Below, piece by piece: positions 1 to 10,954 of a DNA stretch of 64,000 bases. Within the stretch, counting starts at the first letter, position 1, and every line of letters starts with the position of its first letter. The notes beneath the pieces were generated by a model. It made no database searches, was not told the origin of the DNA, and saw only the letters and a list, made by a program, of their open reading frames with translations. Where the stretch lies: contig OY726571.1 of NCBI GenBank assembly GCA_963383645.1, positions 76,965,860-77,029,859 on the forward strand, read 5' to 3'. The DNA is from Muscardinus avellanarius. Taxonomy: Eukaryota > Chordata > Mammalia > Rodentia > Gliridae. The translations under genes and the position numbers were made by a program.

Positions 1-57
1 CCTGGAGGTAGACGGGCTTCCAGGAACCCCAGTACCACAAAAAAAAAAAAAAAAAAT
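1..57 (+). mobile_element. B1-dID-like SINE, 3' end only (subfamily III)
   Basis: This is the tRNA-like right end with the gggcttccaggaacccc variant and an A-tail. It is cut off by the window edge. Confidence 0.85.
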
Positions 58-280
58 CACAAGTTTTCTCCTTTATTCTGCATGTTGACCAAACTGATTA
101 CTTTTTGAATACTAAGCCAAGCTGGCATTCCCAAAAATAAATCAATCTGAGCAGTATTTATTATTTTTTACATATTGCTTATAAACTTTCTTAGTATTTT
201 ATTTAGGGTTTTGAGTAGTTTTTCTTATGATGTTTCTCATATTTGATATCAAGCATTAAAGATTCTATTTTTTCCTTTCC

Positions 281-494
281 TTTTTTTTTTTTAATGCTGC
301 CCTAGGGATTGAACCCAGAGGCATTCTACCTCTGAGCTACAGCCCCAGACCTATTTTTATTCTTTCTTTTGAAACAGGGTCTCACTAAGTTGTGGAGGGC
401 CTCACTAAGTAGCTGAGGCTGGCCACAAACCTGAGATCCTCCTGTCTCAGCCTCCCAAGTACTGGGATTTCAAGCATGCGCCACCACACCTGGC
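281..494 (-). mobile_element. B1-dID-like SINE (subfamily I)
   Basis: Antisense copy: poly-T, tRNA-like half, AT-rich linker, then the 7SL-like half ending in caccacacctggc. Confidence 0.9.
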
Positions 495-540
495 TTTTTA
501 TTTCATTTCTTTGAAAGAGCTGCAAAGTTTATTACTAATT

Positions 541-748
541 CTTTTTTATTTTTATTTTTTCAGTACTAGGGATTGAACCCAGGGGTGCTCTACCATCAAG
601 CCACATCCCCAACCAACCCACCCTTTTCCTTTTTTCCTTCTTTTCTTAATTTTGAGACAGGGTCTCACTAAGTTGCCTCAAACTTAAGATTCTAGCATCT
701 CAGCCTCCCAAGTACTGAGGATATAAGCGTGCAACACCATGCCCAGCT
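541..748 (-). mobile_element. B1-dID-like SINE (subfamily I)
   Basis: Diverged antisense copy with the tRNA-like half at the left and the 7SL-like end (accatgcccagct) at the right. Confidence 0.87.
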
Positions 749-1745
749 AGAATTAATTCTCTCTTAATTATTATGAAGAATTGACCAGTGAGATTTCTGA
801 GATTAAAGTTTTCCTTATGGGGAAGATTCTTAAATATAGATCCTATTTAATAGTTATAAGATTATTCTGGTTTTTCTATTTCTTCTGTCAGTTCTGGTCA
901 GTTGTAGTTTTTTGAGGAATGGTTCAATTCTCATCTAGCTTACTAAATTTACTATCTAAAGCTTCTCATAATATTCTTATAACATGTTACCTGTTTGCAA
1001 CAGGACCCATGACATTTTCTCCTTTTTGATTCCTGCTAACAATTATTGGTGTTTTATGTCTGCCTTTCTTTACTATATCTCTCTGGGAATTTATTAATAC
1101 AATTACTCCTTAACAAAAACCAAATTTCAGCTTTATTGACTCTCTTTATGATTTTCTTCTACCTCATTCATTTTTCATCTTCCCTTTAATATTTCCATCT
1201 TTCTACTTTTTATAATCATATATATTTATAATCATTATTTATAAAATGATTTAAAATACATATATATTTATAATCACTTATTTTCAGTTTGTCTTTTTTA
1301 GTATATAAATTAAGGGAGATAAACTTTAAACATGATTTCAATTCCATATCACTATCTATTATTAGTGGCAGCATCTCTGTCACTGTGGGTGGATAAACCT
1401 ACCATTTGTCACTTGTTTTAAAAAGTATTAGATATTTATTTACATCACATCATCAGCCTCTAAGCTATTTATTTTAAACTATACGTACCCATTGGTTTGA
1501 TACAGGGTGAGAGAAACGTTCAATTTCCCATTGTCTAGATAAGAACGATGTGTCACCCTTGCCTGTATTTTTCACTCAATCCCACATTTGGTCTTTACTC
1601 TCCCGACCCAGTTCCTTTTATCACCTTGAGTTCTTCCTCAGCAAGAAATTCTGGCTCATCTCTCTCTTCTCTAAACTCTGAAAGTACTTAACATCCATTT
1701 CAACTCGCTTGGACAACTTGACAATAAATTCTCTCACATTGTTAC

Positions 1746-1946
1746 TTTTTCTGTGTGGTACTGGGGATGGAATCCAGGGACATTCTACCTCTGAGCTACA
1801 CCCCCAGACCTAGTTTTCATTCTTTATTTTGAAACAGGGTATCACTGAGTTACAAAGGGCCTCACTAAGTAGCTGAGGCTGTCCGCAAACCGTGATCCTC
1901 CTGTCTCAGCCTCCCAAATGCTGAGATTGCAAGCATGCACCACCAC
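1746..1946 (-). mobile_element. B1-dID-like SINE (subfamily I)
   Basis: Antisense copy ending at caccaccac; the last bases of the 7SL-like start are lost. Confidence 0.88.
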
Positions 1947-1975
1947 AGTGTTACTTTTTTAAGGTCTATATTTTC

Positions 1976-2191
1976 TTTTTCTTTTTCTTTCGTTTTTTTT
2001 TTTTTTTTTTTTTTTTTTTGGTGGTACTGGGGTTCCTGGAAACCCTCCTACCTCTGGGCTACACTCCCAGACATGTATATAATTTTTTTTTTAATTTGGA
2101 AACAGGGTCTCTTAAGCCAGCGAGGCTGGCTTCAAACCTGCGTGATCCTCCAAGCATGGGGATTACAAGCGTGCAACACCACTCCTGGCCT
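1976..2191 (-). mobile_element. B1-dID-like SINE (subfamily III) with perfect target-site duplication
   Basis: Antisense copy with a long poly-T. It is flanked by exact 15-bp repeats aaggtctatattttc at 1961-1975 and 2192-2206, showing an L1-type insertion that is relatively young. Confidence 0.95.
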
Positions 2192-2506
2192 AAGGTCTAT
2201 ATTTTCAATTCGTCTGTGATAGGTAGAAGCCCTAGGTTATTAAATCTAATTTGTGTCTCACTTAGGATGCTGCATGATGACTTGACTCTAATGATCACCA
2301 AGAATTCAGAAGAGCAGGTGTATCCATGCAAGGGACGCATCCAGAGTGTCCCATCTACATCTCAGCACACATTCTTCATGCATACAGCAGCTTCCTACTC
2401 TGATCCCCTGTAGCTCTGCTGGAGGGCCTTTTTGAGGTAATGCACATCCTCACCGGCTTGCAGGGCGTGCAGTGGTACTAGCAGTTGTCTTGATGAGAAC
2501 TGAGAG

Positions 2507-3062
2507 TTGTGGTGGCCCACACTGGTAATCCCAGCATTCGGGAGTTGAGACAGGAAGATGGTGGTTTGTGGTCAGCCTCAGCTACTTAGTGAGGCCCTTT
2601 GCAACTCAGTGATGATAGGTCGGGTCCCCCTCCCCTCACCCCACGTGACCCCTTAGCGGGGACAAGAGGCAGTGTCACAAGACTCCAAACATTGCAAGAC
2701 AGACTCCAGAGGTCAAGAGACTACAGATGTCGTGAGAGAATCGGCATGCCTATAAAACATCGGTGCTTCCTTTTAACCACTTGACTCAGCCAGCTGATTG
2801 GAACTACTCGCGACTCTCCAAGCACATGGCTCGTTGGTCCCTTCCCCCATGGCCTGCTGACTCCCTGAGGGTGCTGGGTCCGAATAAAGCAGCAGCTTTT
2901 GATAACCTGTCTGGTAGTTTACCTCCTTTGTGACTCCCTAGCTCCATTTTCAACATTTCAAGTGAGACCCTGTTTCAAAATAAAGAATAAAAAATAGGGC
3001 TGGGGGTGTTACTTGGAGGTAGAATGTCCCTGGGTTCCATCCCCAGTACCACAAAAAGAAGA
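2507..3062 (+). mobile_element. B1-dID-like SINE (subfamily I) split by an LTR
   Basis: The left half runs to 2612 and the right half resumes at 2966. Without the LTR and one agtga copy, the SINE reads through normally. Confidence 0.9.
2613..2960 (+). mobile_element. Solo LTR of an endogenous retrovirus inside a SINE
   Basis: The 348-bp insert begins TGATAGG and ends CATTTCA, and is flanked by 5-bp repeats agtga at 2608-2612 and 2961-2965. It has a TATA box (tataaaa, 2751-2757) and a polyadenylation signal (aataaa, 2883-2888) in the correct order for U3-R-U5. There is no internal retroviral sequence, so it is a recombined solo LTR. The family was not identified. Confidence 0.85.
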
Positions 3063-3504
3063 AAAGTTGATCCGTGAATACCCCAGCTCCCCCTTCTCCC
3101 ACGTGGAACAGTTATGACGTATATTCTGTACTGTTTTCAGAGATCCCCAGCCAGCTGAGCTCCAACTGCCCACAGTGGTGATCTACTAATTAAGCTACCC
3201 TGCATCTGTGTCCATCTCTTCCCTTTATCACTCCCCCATCCACTTCCGAACAAACTGCCGCTCCTTAAAATTAAATCTTTATCTCAGAGTCTTTGTACGT
3301 AGAAACACAACCCAAGACTATCCGCTGGCCTTTCCGTCTCCCTAAAGGGATGATTCCCCCATTCAGAGATTAATAAGTCTGAAAAAATCAAATTCTGAAT
3401 ACAATTTTTTCAAACTTTTGCCGCAAGAAGAATTTTTATGTAATTCTAGAAACTTGAAACTTGAGAGTAGGAGAACTGAGCCTACAACGGAGGCCCAAAG
3501 TTCC

Positions 3505-3650
3505 AAACCCGACTCTACCCCAAACTAGGAAGTGTGCCCATGGGAAAGTAACTCAACTCTCAGGCCTCCGGTTCCCGATTTAGAAAGAGGATATAACACC
3601 TGGTCCCACTACCTCCAGATTGTTGGTTTAGGAAACCATGGAAAGAATGT
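3505..3650 (+). mobile_element. MIR-like ancient SINE remnant
   Basis: Resembles the MIR core: a gggaaagtaactcaactctc stretch followed by ccggttcccgatttagaaa. Diverged; borders approximate. Confidence 0.55.
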
Positions 3651-4170
3651 TCGGGAAAGGTCTCCGCACACTGCATTACAAATGAAATGTGGGACGAAAT
3701 GGAATGTCTCTTTTCAGAAGGGAATGAAGCTTTTCTTGTGATGTTTGGGAAACGAATCACAAGGAAAGAAAAAAGGCATGAATTTGTCTAAACGATATGA
3801 TGCTTTTTAATCCTTTTTTCCTTGTGACAGTAAGGCTTAATAAACGTGACTTTGTGGGTTTTCTTCAAGTCCCCTGTTTTGCTGAGAAAAAGATGAGTTA
3901 GGAAGGGTGACCTAGGGATAAAAATTAATTCATGGCATTTTCCTGCCTGGTAATCCTGGCCCAGAAGAGGCCAGTGCCCATGTTGTACTCTCTTGTGTGA
4001 ACAAGGAATTTATTGATTATGCCTACTGGCAACACAGAGAAGACTTAAATATTTGCTAAACATTAATCTGCTTCTTTCCAAATTCAGAAACTTATCTCAC
4101 TGCCCCAACCATAAAACTGAAATGTCAATAAAGAAACATAACATAAAAATGCCAATATTTCCCTTAAGGA
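3651..4170. other. No gene seen
   Basis: AT-rich unique or very old sequence with no recognisable repeat, exon or RNA gene. Confidence 0.6.
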
Positions 4171-4183
4171 AGTGGCCACTTGG

Positions 4184-4186
<3 letters not shown>

Positions 4187-4222
<36 letters not shown>
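4187..4222. repeat. (AC)n microsatellite
   Basis: About 18 AC dinucleotides, abutting the tail of an antisense SINE. Confidence 0.95.
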
Positions 4223-4225
<3 letters not shown>

Positions 4226-4227
<2 letters not shown>

Positions 4228-4443
4228 TATTGTGGGGGGGAGGTCTGAGGGTGGAACCCAAAGGCATTCTACCTCCAAGCTACACCCCCTGCCCTAATTT
4301 TTTAATTATTTATTTGAAACAGGGTCTCACTACGTTGCAAAGGACCTCACTAAGTAGCTGAGGCTGTCTGCAAACAGCCTGAAATCCTCCTGTCTCGGCC
4401 TCCCGAATGCTGGGATTACAAGCGTGCATCACCATACCCGGCT
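4226..4443 (-). mobile_element. B1-dID-like SINE (subfamily I)
   Basis: Antisense copy ending in accatacccggct. The flanks share acttggca, a likely target-site duplication stretched by the AC repeat. Confidence 0.9.
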
Positions 4444-4599
4444 TACTTGGCACATATTACCCAGGAAACAAAAGACTTACCTCAAAGTTATAGGCCCAAA
4501 ATGAAGTTAGCTCACACTAACAACAATACAACTAACGACAGCAAATCAGAGAATGTTAGAGCAGAAATTGCGCAATGCACAGTCATTAAAATCTCATCT

Positions 4600-4735
4600 T
4601 GCCAGGCATGGTGGTGCACAACTTTAATGCCAGTACTTGGGAGGCTAGGACTGGAGCATCGCACATTCAAAGTCAGCCTCAGAAATACAGCAAGATTCTC
4701 AGCAACCTAGCAAGAATCTGTTTAAAAATTTAAAA
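4600..4735 (+). mobile_element. B1-like SINE, left half only
   Basis: Begins gccaggcatggtggtgcac and contains the cagcc duplication, but ends before the tRNA-like half. Confidence 0.8.
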
Positions 4736-4739
4736 AAAT

Positions 4740-4940
4740 AGCCGGGCGTGGTGGCGCACGCTTATAATCCACATGCTTGGGAGGAGGAGACAGGAGGATC
4801 ACGCAGGTTTGAAGCCAGCCTTGCTGGTTTAAGAGACCCTGTTTCCAAATAAAAATATAAAAATAGGTCTGGGAGTGTATCCCAAGGGTAGAGGGGTTTC
4901 CAGGAACCCCAGTACCACCAAAAAATAAAAATAAATAAAA
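4740..4940 (+). mobile_element. B1-dID-like SINE (subfamily III)
   Basis: Begins gccgggcgtggtggcgcacg, has the short ttgctggtttaag middle, and ends ccccagtaccacc plus an A/T-rich tail. Confidence 0.93.
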
Positions 4941-4961
4941 AATAATAACAAAAAAATAAAA

Positions 4962-5022
4962 AGTGCCAGGGGTGAACCTTGGAGGTAGAATGCCCCTGGG
5001 TTCAATCTCAACCCACACAAAA
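4962..5022 (+). mobile_element. ID-like right-half SINE fragment
   Basis: A lone tRNA-like 3' half (aggtagaatgcccctgggtt) following the tail of the SINE before it. Confidence 0.7.
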
Positions 5023-5489
5023 TTATAGTTACTATGACAGATGAGCATTCACTTTTCAAAAGAAATAGCAGAAAGGTTAAAGCATCTACTTCCAGGTATT
5101 AAAAGTGCAATGAATGAGTGAATGAAGGAAGGAACAAATGAATGTGTGACTTGCTCTGTCAACTTGATGAGCCAACTGAAATTACCTTAGGTGGCCACAA
5201 GATGTCACTACTTCATACCACTTTAGAAAAATGATGTTGAAGCCAAGAATTTAAAATCATTTGTAGAGAGAGATGATGAGAGAGGTTCAGGTATTTCTTA
5301 CGTGCTTTGGGACTGCTCCCTTGTTCTCTCTCAAATCTACCTCAAGAGATACTTCAAAGTGCAGACTCTTAATAAGGCTGAGACCCTGCACGTTCTAAAA
5401 CTGGGAAATATCAAAAAAAAAAAAAAAATCACTTACCCGTGTCCCAGGCCTGTTCAGCAAAAACAAAGGCAGGAGTCCAATATAAGGGT
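5023..5489. other. No gene seen
   Basis: AT-rich sequence without a recognisable exon; an A-run lies near 5410. Confidence 0.55.
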
Positions 5490-5600
5490 ACATCTGCCAT
5501 CCCAACGGTTCTGGGAGGCTGAGGCAGGAGGATGCCAGAGTCCAGGAGTCAAAAACCCAGCTAGGGCAGTATAGTAAGGACCTGTTTTAAATAAATACAT
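5490..5600 (+). mobile_element. B1-like monomer SINE
   Basis: Diverged 7SL-like monomer (tctgggaggctgaggcagga) lacking a tRNA-like half. Confidence 0.65.
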
Positions 5601-5660
5601 AAATACATAAATACATGAATGAATGAATGAATGAATGAATGAATGAATGAATGAATGAAA
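5601..5660. repeat. (ATAC)/(TGAA)n microsatellite
   Basis: Short aataaatac repeats pass into about eleven atga/tgaa units; probably grew from the SINE tail. Confidence 0.9.
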
Positions 5661-6581
5661 CAAAAAAATAACCCAAACACAGGTCTAACACATTTCCTAC
5701 TCCCTGACCCTTCTCACTCTGCAAAACGTCCTTAGGCACATTCTTGTAATTCTACCGTCTCCACTGCTTCAGTTTCACAAAAAACAGTGATTCAGCCACA
5801 TTCCAAAGGCAGCATACTGAGGTTTTAAATTGTGCTTTCTTCCTGAAATATCCATCTCCTACTTGCCTCACTGGGACCGCAGTTCAAATTTCCGCTGTGA
5901 ATTTATGTCTGTGTGCCTTGAACTGTTCAGTTTAGGGCTGCCCTGCACTTACTGATATTAGAGGAGAAAAAAAATATCATTAGAATCCAGCTTGCAAATC
6001 ATTACTTCAAGTTTTTAAACAAGATAAAAATAACAAAATTACATAACCCATGCTCACTGTTTTAACGTAAGCTATATTTAGCAATGACAAAACTTTTAAG
6101 TACTTTATTAGTATGAAACCTACTAGTACAAAGTGTGTTTGTGGACTGTTGAAGAAAGGTTAAGCATGATGTATTTTATTAGTGTTCCCTGAGATTAATT
6201 TTTCTTTTTATTAAAATTACTGATAAATACTTTTCATCATTGGCGATATAAGTTCACTAAACCTGGGAAGGAAGGAAGTTCATTATTTTAGCAGCTTGAT
6301 AGGAAATTTGAAAAATTAATCAGCTATATAGATGAAAAGAGTTATCTTGCCTTAAAGGTCCATATATCCTATACAAAAACATCTTATTCACTGAAAGGGT
6401 AAATAAATTATCCCTCGCCACACAAAGGGTTAAATAGTTCGGAGAAGCATGCCTCAGTTTCCATGTGATGACAAACTGTAAATATGTCAAGGCAATGTCT
6501 TGCTAATAATAGTTTAAGATGGGCGAAAGGCCCCATAGCAGGAGATGTGCTTACTCTGTAACATTAAGTGAAAAATTAAAG
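5661..6581. other. No gene seen
   Basis: AT-rich sequence without a recognised exon or repeat. Confidence 0.55.
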
Positions 6582-6801
6582 CCAGGTGTAGTGGTACAAG
6601 CTTGTAATCCCTGTACTTGGGAGTCTGAGACATGAATTTTGAGGCCAGCCTCAGCTACTTAGTGAGGCCTTATGCAACCTAGTGAGACCCTGTTTCAAAA
6701 TAAAGAATAAAAAATAGAGCCGGGGATATAGCTCGGAGGTAGAATGTCCCTGGGTTCAGTGGTTCAATCCCTAGTTCCACCAAAAAAAAAAAAAAAAAAA
6801 A
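6582..6801 (+). mobile_element. B1-dID-like SINE (subfamily I)
   Basis: Complete copy with a 20-A tail. The flanks gtgaaaaattaaa and gtggaaaattaaa form a target-site duplication with one mismatch. Confidence 0.92.
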
Positions 6802-7294
6802 GTGGAAAATTAAAATTCCAAACTCCACAGGAAGTTCTAGGCTTTGGTAAAAATAAATGCCCACACAAAAGAACAACTAGAAATTAAAAAAAAAAAACAA
6901 AGCTACCAAACAAAAACTAGGAAGATGCCACATGGTGCTGAAAGAACAGGACATTTTACTACATTTTCAAAAATTTCCAGAAGAATTTTTTCTTTTGGCG
7001 AATGAACCAGCAACCAAGTGCCCAACCCTTAAGTGAATATTTTTTAATTATCTGATATACTAATTCCATTCCTTCACAGAATATTGTGCAGCCATTAAAA
7101 ACAATTTTAGGAAATTTTCTGTGGTAATATGGAAAGGTGCTTATTAGATAGTGTATCTGCAGCATGGTTTGAAGCCAGATGCAGGGCAGAGGAATACTAA
7201 GACAGACTGTGTAAGAAGAGTGGCTGCTTCCAGGAAATGAAACCAAAAGCTGCAAGAAGCCAGAGTAGGAAGGAGAAATATTTTTCTTTTCTCT

Positions 7295-7575
7295 TTACAT
7301 TTTTTTCACACTGATCATATTGGCAAAAAGTAAAAGTCTGGTAAGACCCGGTACAGATGAGAATGCGGGGAAAGGAGAGGTGTTATACACTGGAACAGAG
7401 GGAAATATTCACACGACCATCTGGAGAACAGACAAAAGTCCTTTTCTTCATCATGAAGAAGGCGGCAACAAACCTCTGCTTCAACATATGCACCCTATCA
7501 CACCCATGTGTGCACCAAAGAAATACAAAGGAATGTTCACTGCAGCATGGTTTATTACCATGGAAACAGCGAGAC
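7295..7575 (+). mobile_element. Old L1 ORF2 3'-end remnant
   Basis: Resembles the L1 ORF2 C-terminal region (gatgagaatgcggggaaagg; atgttcactgcagcatggtt). Diverged and not open. Confidence 0.6.
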
Positions 7576-7587
7576 CAGCCTCAAGGT

Positions 7588-7945
7588 CTGTGTGGGCTGA
7601 ACAACATCCTTCCTAAGTTCTTATGATGAAGTCTTATCTGATGGAGCCAGAGGATGTAACCTTGTTTGGAGGTAAGGTCTTTAAAGAGGGAATATAAGGT
7701 CATTATGGTGGTCCTTGTTCCAAGAAGACTGGAGTTCTTATAAGAAAAGGAAAGATAGAGACGGGGGGAAACCTTTGAAGACACAGGAAGATAGGTACCT
7801 GCAAGCCAAGGAAAGACTTGGGAGAATCTGACCCTTGTCCTTGGGTGGTAGCCTCTAGGATTGTGAGACAATGCATGGTTGTTATTGAGACGCCCACTCT
7901 GTGGGACTTGGTTATGACAGGCCTAGCTAATGAAACGCGAAGTTG
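7588..7945 (+). mobile_element. MLT1-like LTR remnant (ERVL-MaLR)
   Basis: Matches the layout of MLT1 LTRs: a gagggaatataaggtcattat region, ggagttcttataagaa, a gaagacacagga segment, and a 3' end near actctgtgggacttggttat. Old and diverged. Confidence 0.6.
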
Positions 7946-9260
7946 AAGGTGGGGATAAGTGCACTCTTGGTTATAGAGACAATGAAACGCTGCACAGTCT
8001 TCAAATGAACCACTAACTACCAAAGCTGTAAAAGGTGAAGGTCTAGCAACAAGGAGTCCAGTAAATGCAGAACTCCCAGGACCTTGGGTTCAGCATGCTA
8101 ATCATACTTGACCCAAATCCTAGTGGACAAAAGAGCTTAAAGCAGCACCATATTCAAGAGAAAGCATGGCCACTCAGTAGAGCAAGTTTGGAGCCCTAGG
8201 CTCGTGATGAGTATATATAGTGTATATATAGTGCTGGTCTCTAAGCGCAAAGACCAGAACCTCCAAATCAGCCCAACTCTCCAAGCTGTCCCTCTTCTTC
8301 AGCACAGAAAAATAGTCCTGCCATGATGAATAGAATTCATTCATCTGCTCATTTGCTCAGCTATCACTGATCCAGATCTCCCTGAGCAGGCCTTTTCAGG
8401 AACGAATGAACACAACTTATAGGTGACAGGCAGCTGATGGTCTTAGCTGGGGAGAGACAAAGAAAATCAAGTCCGTCGCAAAACGAGAACTTATGGGGAG
8501 CTATGAGTTGAATCCAGAGGCAAACAAGGACCTCAAAGGGAAAAGAGCCTCTTGCCCGATGCATTTCCTCTGCCTAAAATGGTAGAGGCCTTTATAAAGG
8601 CCCTATAATAATAAGCCACTAGCTCTCTCTCTCCTCCTCTCCTAGCGTCCAGGCTATTCCCTTAAATAGGTTGCAACTTCGAGCTCTGTTCTGCTTTGTT
8701 GAGTGCCCACTCAGAAGAGGCAGGTGTTTCAGAGAGCAGAACTCAGTCACCAACAGTCCCCCCCGCCCGCGCCCCTTGCAGGAGAAGAATCCACATCGGC
8801 GTACCTGCAGGTCTAAAGGAGAGGTGGTGGCAACCAGGGTAATTAAGGGGAAAGTGTATTATGCTGCCGAAGCCAAGAACCAACAGAAGTTATTATGAAA
8901 AACAATGGCTTCGTGGGCCGTCCAGGAAGTTCCCTGGTGGCAGTGTGGAGGGTTGGAGGGAAAAGGTTACTGGTGACCAGGCAGAAAATTTGTCCTGACA
9001 TCTGGTAGTTTTTCTAGACCAGTGCACATGGAGACTGTTGCCACATGGGGCTGCAGTGGAAATGCTGAAAGGTCATTTTGCCTGTGAAGCAGAGACAATA
9101 GACAGAAAGAAGGCCCCGAATGAATGGACAGTTGTCTCCTGCAACTGCTTAGACAGCCTAAATTTTAATGTCAAAAGTGCTTATCCCCTATGAATTTTCT
9201 TTGTCCAAAAACAAAAAAGACCACTGGATCCTGAAGGTCATGTGGATACAGAGAAGATTT
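7946..9260. other. No gene seen
   Basis: Mostly unique-looking sequence. Short pyrimidine-rich and GC-rich patches occur near 8620 and 8760. No exon with similarity was recognised. Confidence 0.5.
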
Positions 9261-9261
9261 T

Positions 9262-9466
9262 TTTTTCTGGTTGGGGAAGGAGGGGCTTATCGAGGATGGA
9301 AACCCAGGGCATTCTACCTCTGAGTTATACCCTTTTTACATTTTTTTAAAACAGAGTCTCATTAGGTTACTGAGTTTCACTACATTCTGAGGCTGTCTTC
9401 AAACCTGCGCTCCTCCTCTCTCAGCCTCCCCAGTGCTAGGATTACACGTGTGCACCATCACACCCA
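9262..9466 (-). mobile_element. B1-dID-like SINE (subfamily I)
   Basis: Diverged antisense copy ending in accatcacacccatct. Confidence 0.85.
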
Positions 9467-9867
9467 TCTCAGAAAGTATCGAAACGTAGGTCACTGCAGA
9501 AAAGCACTCCCCAATATGACTCCAGTAACTGGGTCAGCAGATATAAAGGAACAGCTGTGAGGCTACCCAGGTATTTAGAGGCCAGCGGGTACCCAGGGAG
9601 AGCAGAAATGCAGGTCCTTGAAGCATACCCGAGTACTTACCCGTACACTCCTTAGGATTAAAGGAGACTTGGGAAATATAGGGAATTCCTCTGAGACCCA
9701 CTGTCCCCAGGAAGTGCTGCCATGCTGGGTCCTCCACAGGAAACAAGTGTGTTTGGGGGAAGTAAAGTATAGTGGATTCATCTCAAGAGGATCAATGCCT
9801 TGCCTAGGCAATGTATTAAAACTGCCAGGCCTCAGTTTCCTCGGGTGTAAAAAACTGAGAATAAGCC

Positions 9868-10010
9868 AGTAGTTCCCCAAAACCTGGCTGAGCATCAGAA
9901 TTGTGTGGGCAACTAATTAATAATACTGATTCCTGGGCAAAACTCCAGGCTAGCTGAATCAAGATATCTGAGTGGGACTCTCGAATTTGTTTGTAATCAA
10001 ATATCTGTGA
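9868..10010 (+). mobile_element. MER5-like DNA transposon remnant
   Basis: The order gagcatcagaattgtgtggg, gattcctgggcaaaactcca and aatcaagatatctgagtggg resembles MER5-type non-autonomous hAT elements. Confidence 0.6.
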
Positions 10011-10291
10011 AGGCATCTGTTACTGATATGTCCTCAATGTCTCTCACTTTATGTCACTGGGCTTTGAAATTCAAGTAATGGGAAGCACAGCACACCCTCA
10101 AACCCGTGGAATTGTTCAATATCTTGGCCAGTGCTATCTTTTGTGTCTGGAATGTCTCCCAGAGACTTGGCTGTTCCAATTTCTAGCTCCTACTGCATTC
10201 TCTCTTATACAGTCTGTTCTCTTCTCTCCTCCCAATGCTAAGTGAAATTAGAATAAAATGTACCCTTTTCTAAGATTGAAAACATCTCTAG

Positions 10292-10352
10292 GGTACTGGG
10301 GGTGTACCTCAGTGGTAGAGCACTTGCTCAGCATGTGTGAGGTCTATGCCTC
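10292..10352 (+). mobile_element. ID-like SINE fragment
   Basis: tRNA-like A box (tgtacctcagtggtagagca) without a complete B box; a decayed ID element, not a tRNA gene. Confidence 0.6.
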
Positions 10353-10762
10353 CTTCCTCCAGAGTTCCATGATTTCTCAGCAAAGCGGTTTACTCCTCAC
10401 AAACATCCAATCCCTGAAGGCTAGGGCAACCTTTGCATTTCTCAAAATACATCAAGGACCATGTTAAACCAAAGGTGGTTTGGGAACAAAAGCATAGGGT
10501 CCACAATACACTCTCTTTAACATAATGGAACACCAGCAGCTTGGCTTCCACCTCCCCAGTGTCTCGGCTTCCCTAACCAATGGGAGGGAGGCAAAGGTCA
10601 CATGACCGCCATCCTGCATGGATGTGCAGCAGTCAGCTACTCTGCTTTCAGCAGTAAATCTATTTCCCAGCCCCTTGCGTGTAGAGAAATCTCCACAAGT
10701 GGTAGGGCCAGCCAGTCTACATTGAGAAACCTAGATCAGGAGAGTGTTAAGAGTGACTTTCA

Positions 10763-10954
10763 GAGCCAGGCATCATAGCATTTGGGAGGCTGAAACAGGA
10801 GGACCGCGGTTCACAGCCAGCCTCAGCTACTACTTAGTGAGGCCCTTTGCAACTCAGTGAGACCTTGTTTCAAAATAAAGAATAAAAAATAGGGATGGGC
10901 GTAACTCAGAGGTAGAATGTCTATGGGTTCCATCCACTACCACACACAAAAAAA
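10763..10954 (+). mobile_element. B1-dID-like SINE (subfamily I)
   Basis: Slightly deleted copy; the flanks share gtgactt, consistent with a target-site duplication. Confidence 0.88.

Larger units (their letters stand above)
58..1500 (-). mobile_element. Old antisense L1 ORF2 remnant, interrupted by SINEs
   Basis: The AT-rich sequence resembles the reverse complement of mammalian L1 ORF2. Signals include a run around 110-200 and the ctagcttactaaatttact and aaccaaatttcagctttat stretches near 935 and 1117. It is strongly diverged and has no open frame. SINEs at 281-494 and 541-748 sit inside it. The borders are approximate. Confidence 0.6.

Noticed and set aside
2599..2784. Short open frame at the start of the solo LTR
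   Set aside because: It starts in the SINE and runs into the LTR; chance frame.
7320..7616. 98-codon plus-strand open frame
   Set aside because: Lies in a diverged L1 ORF2 remnant out of its original frame.
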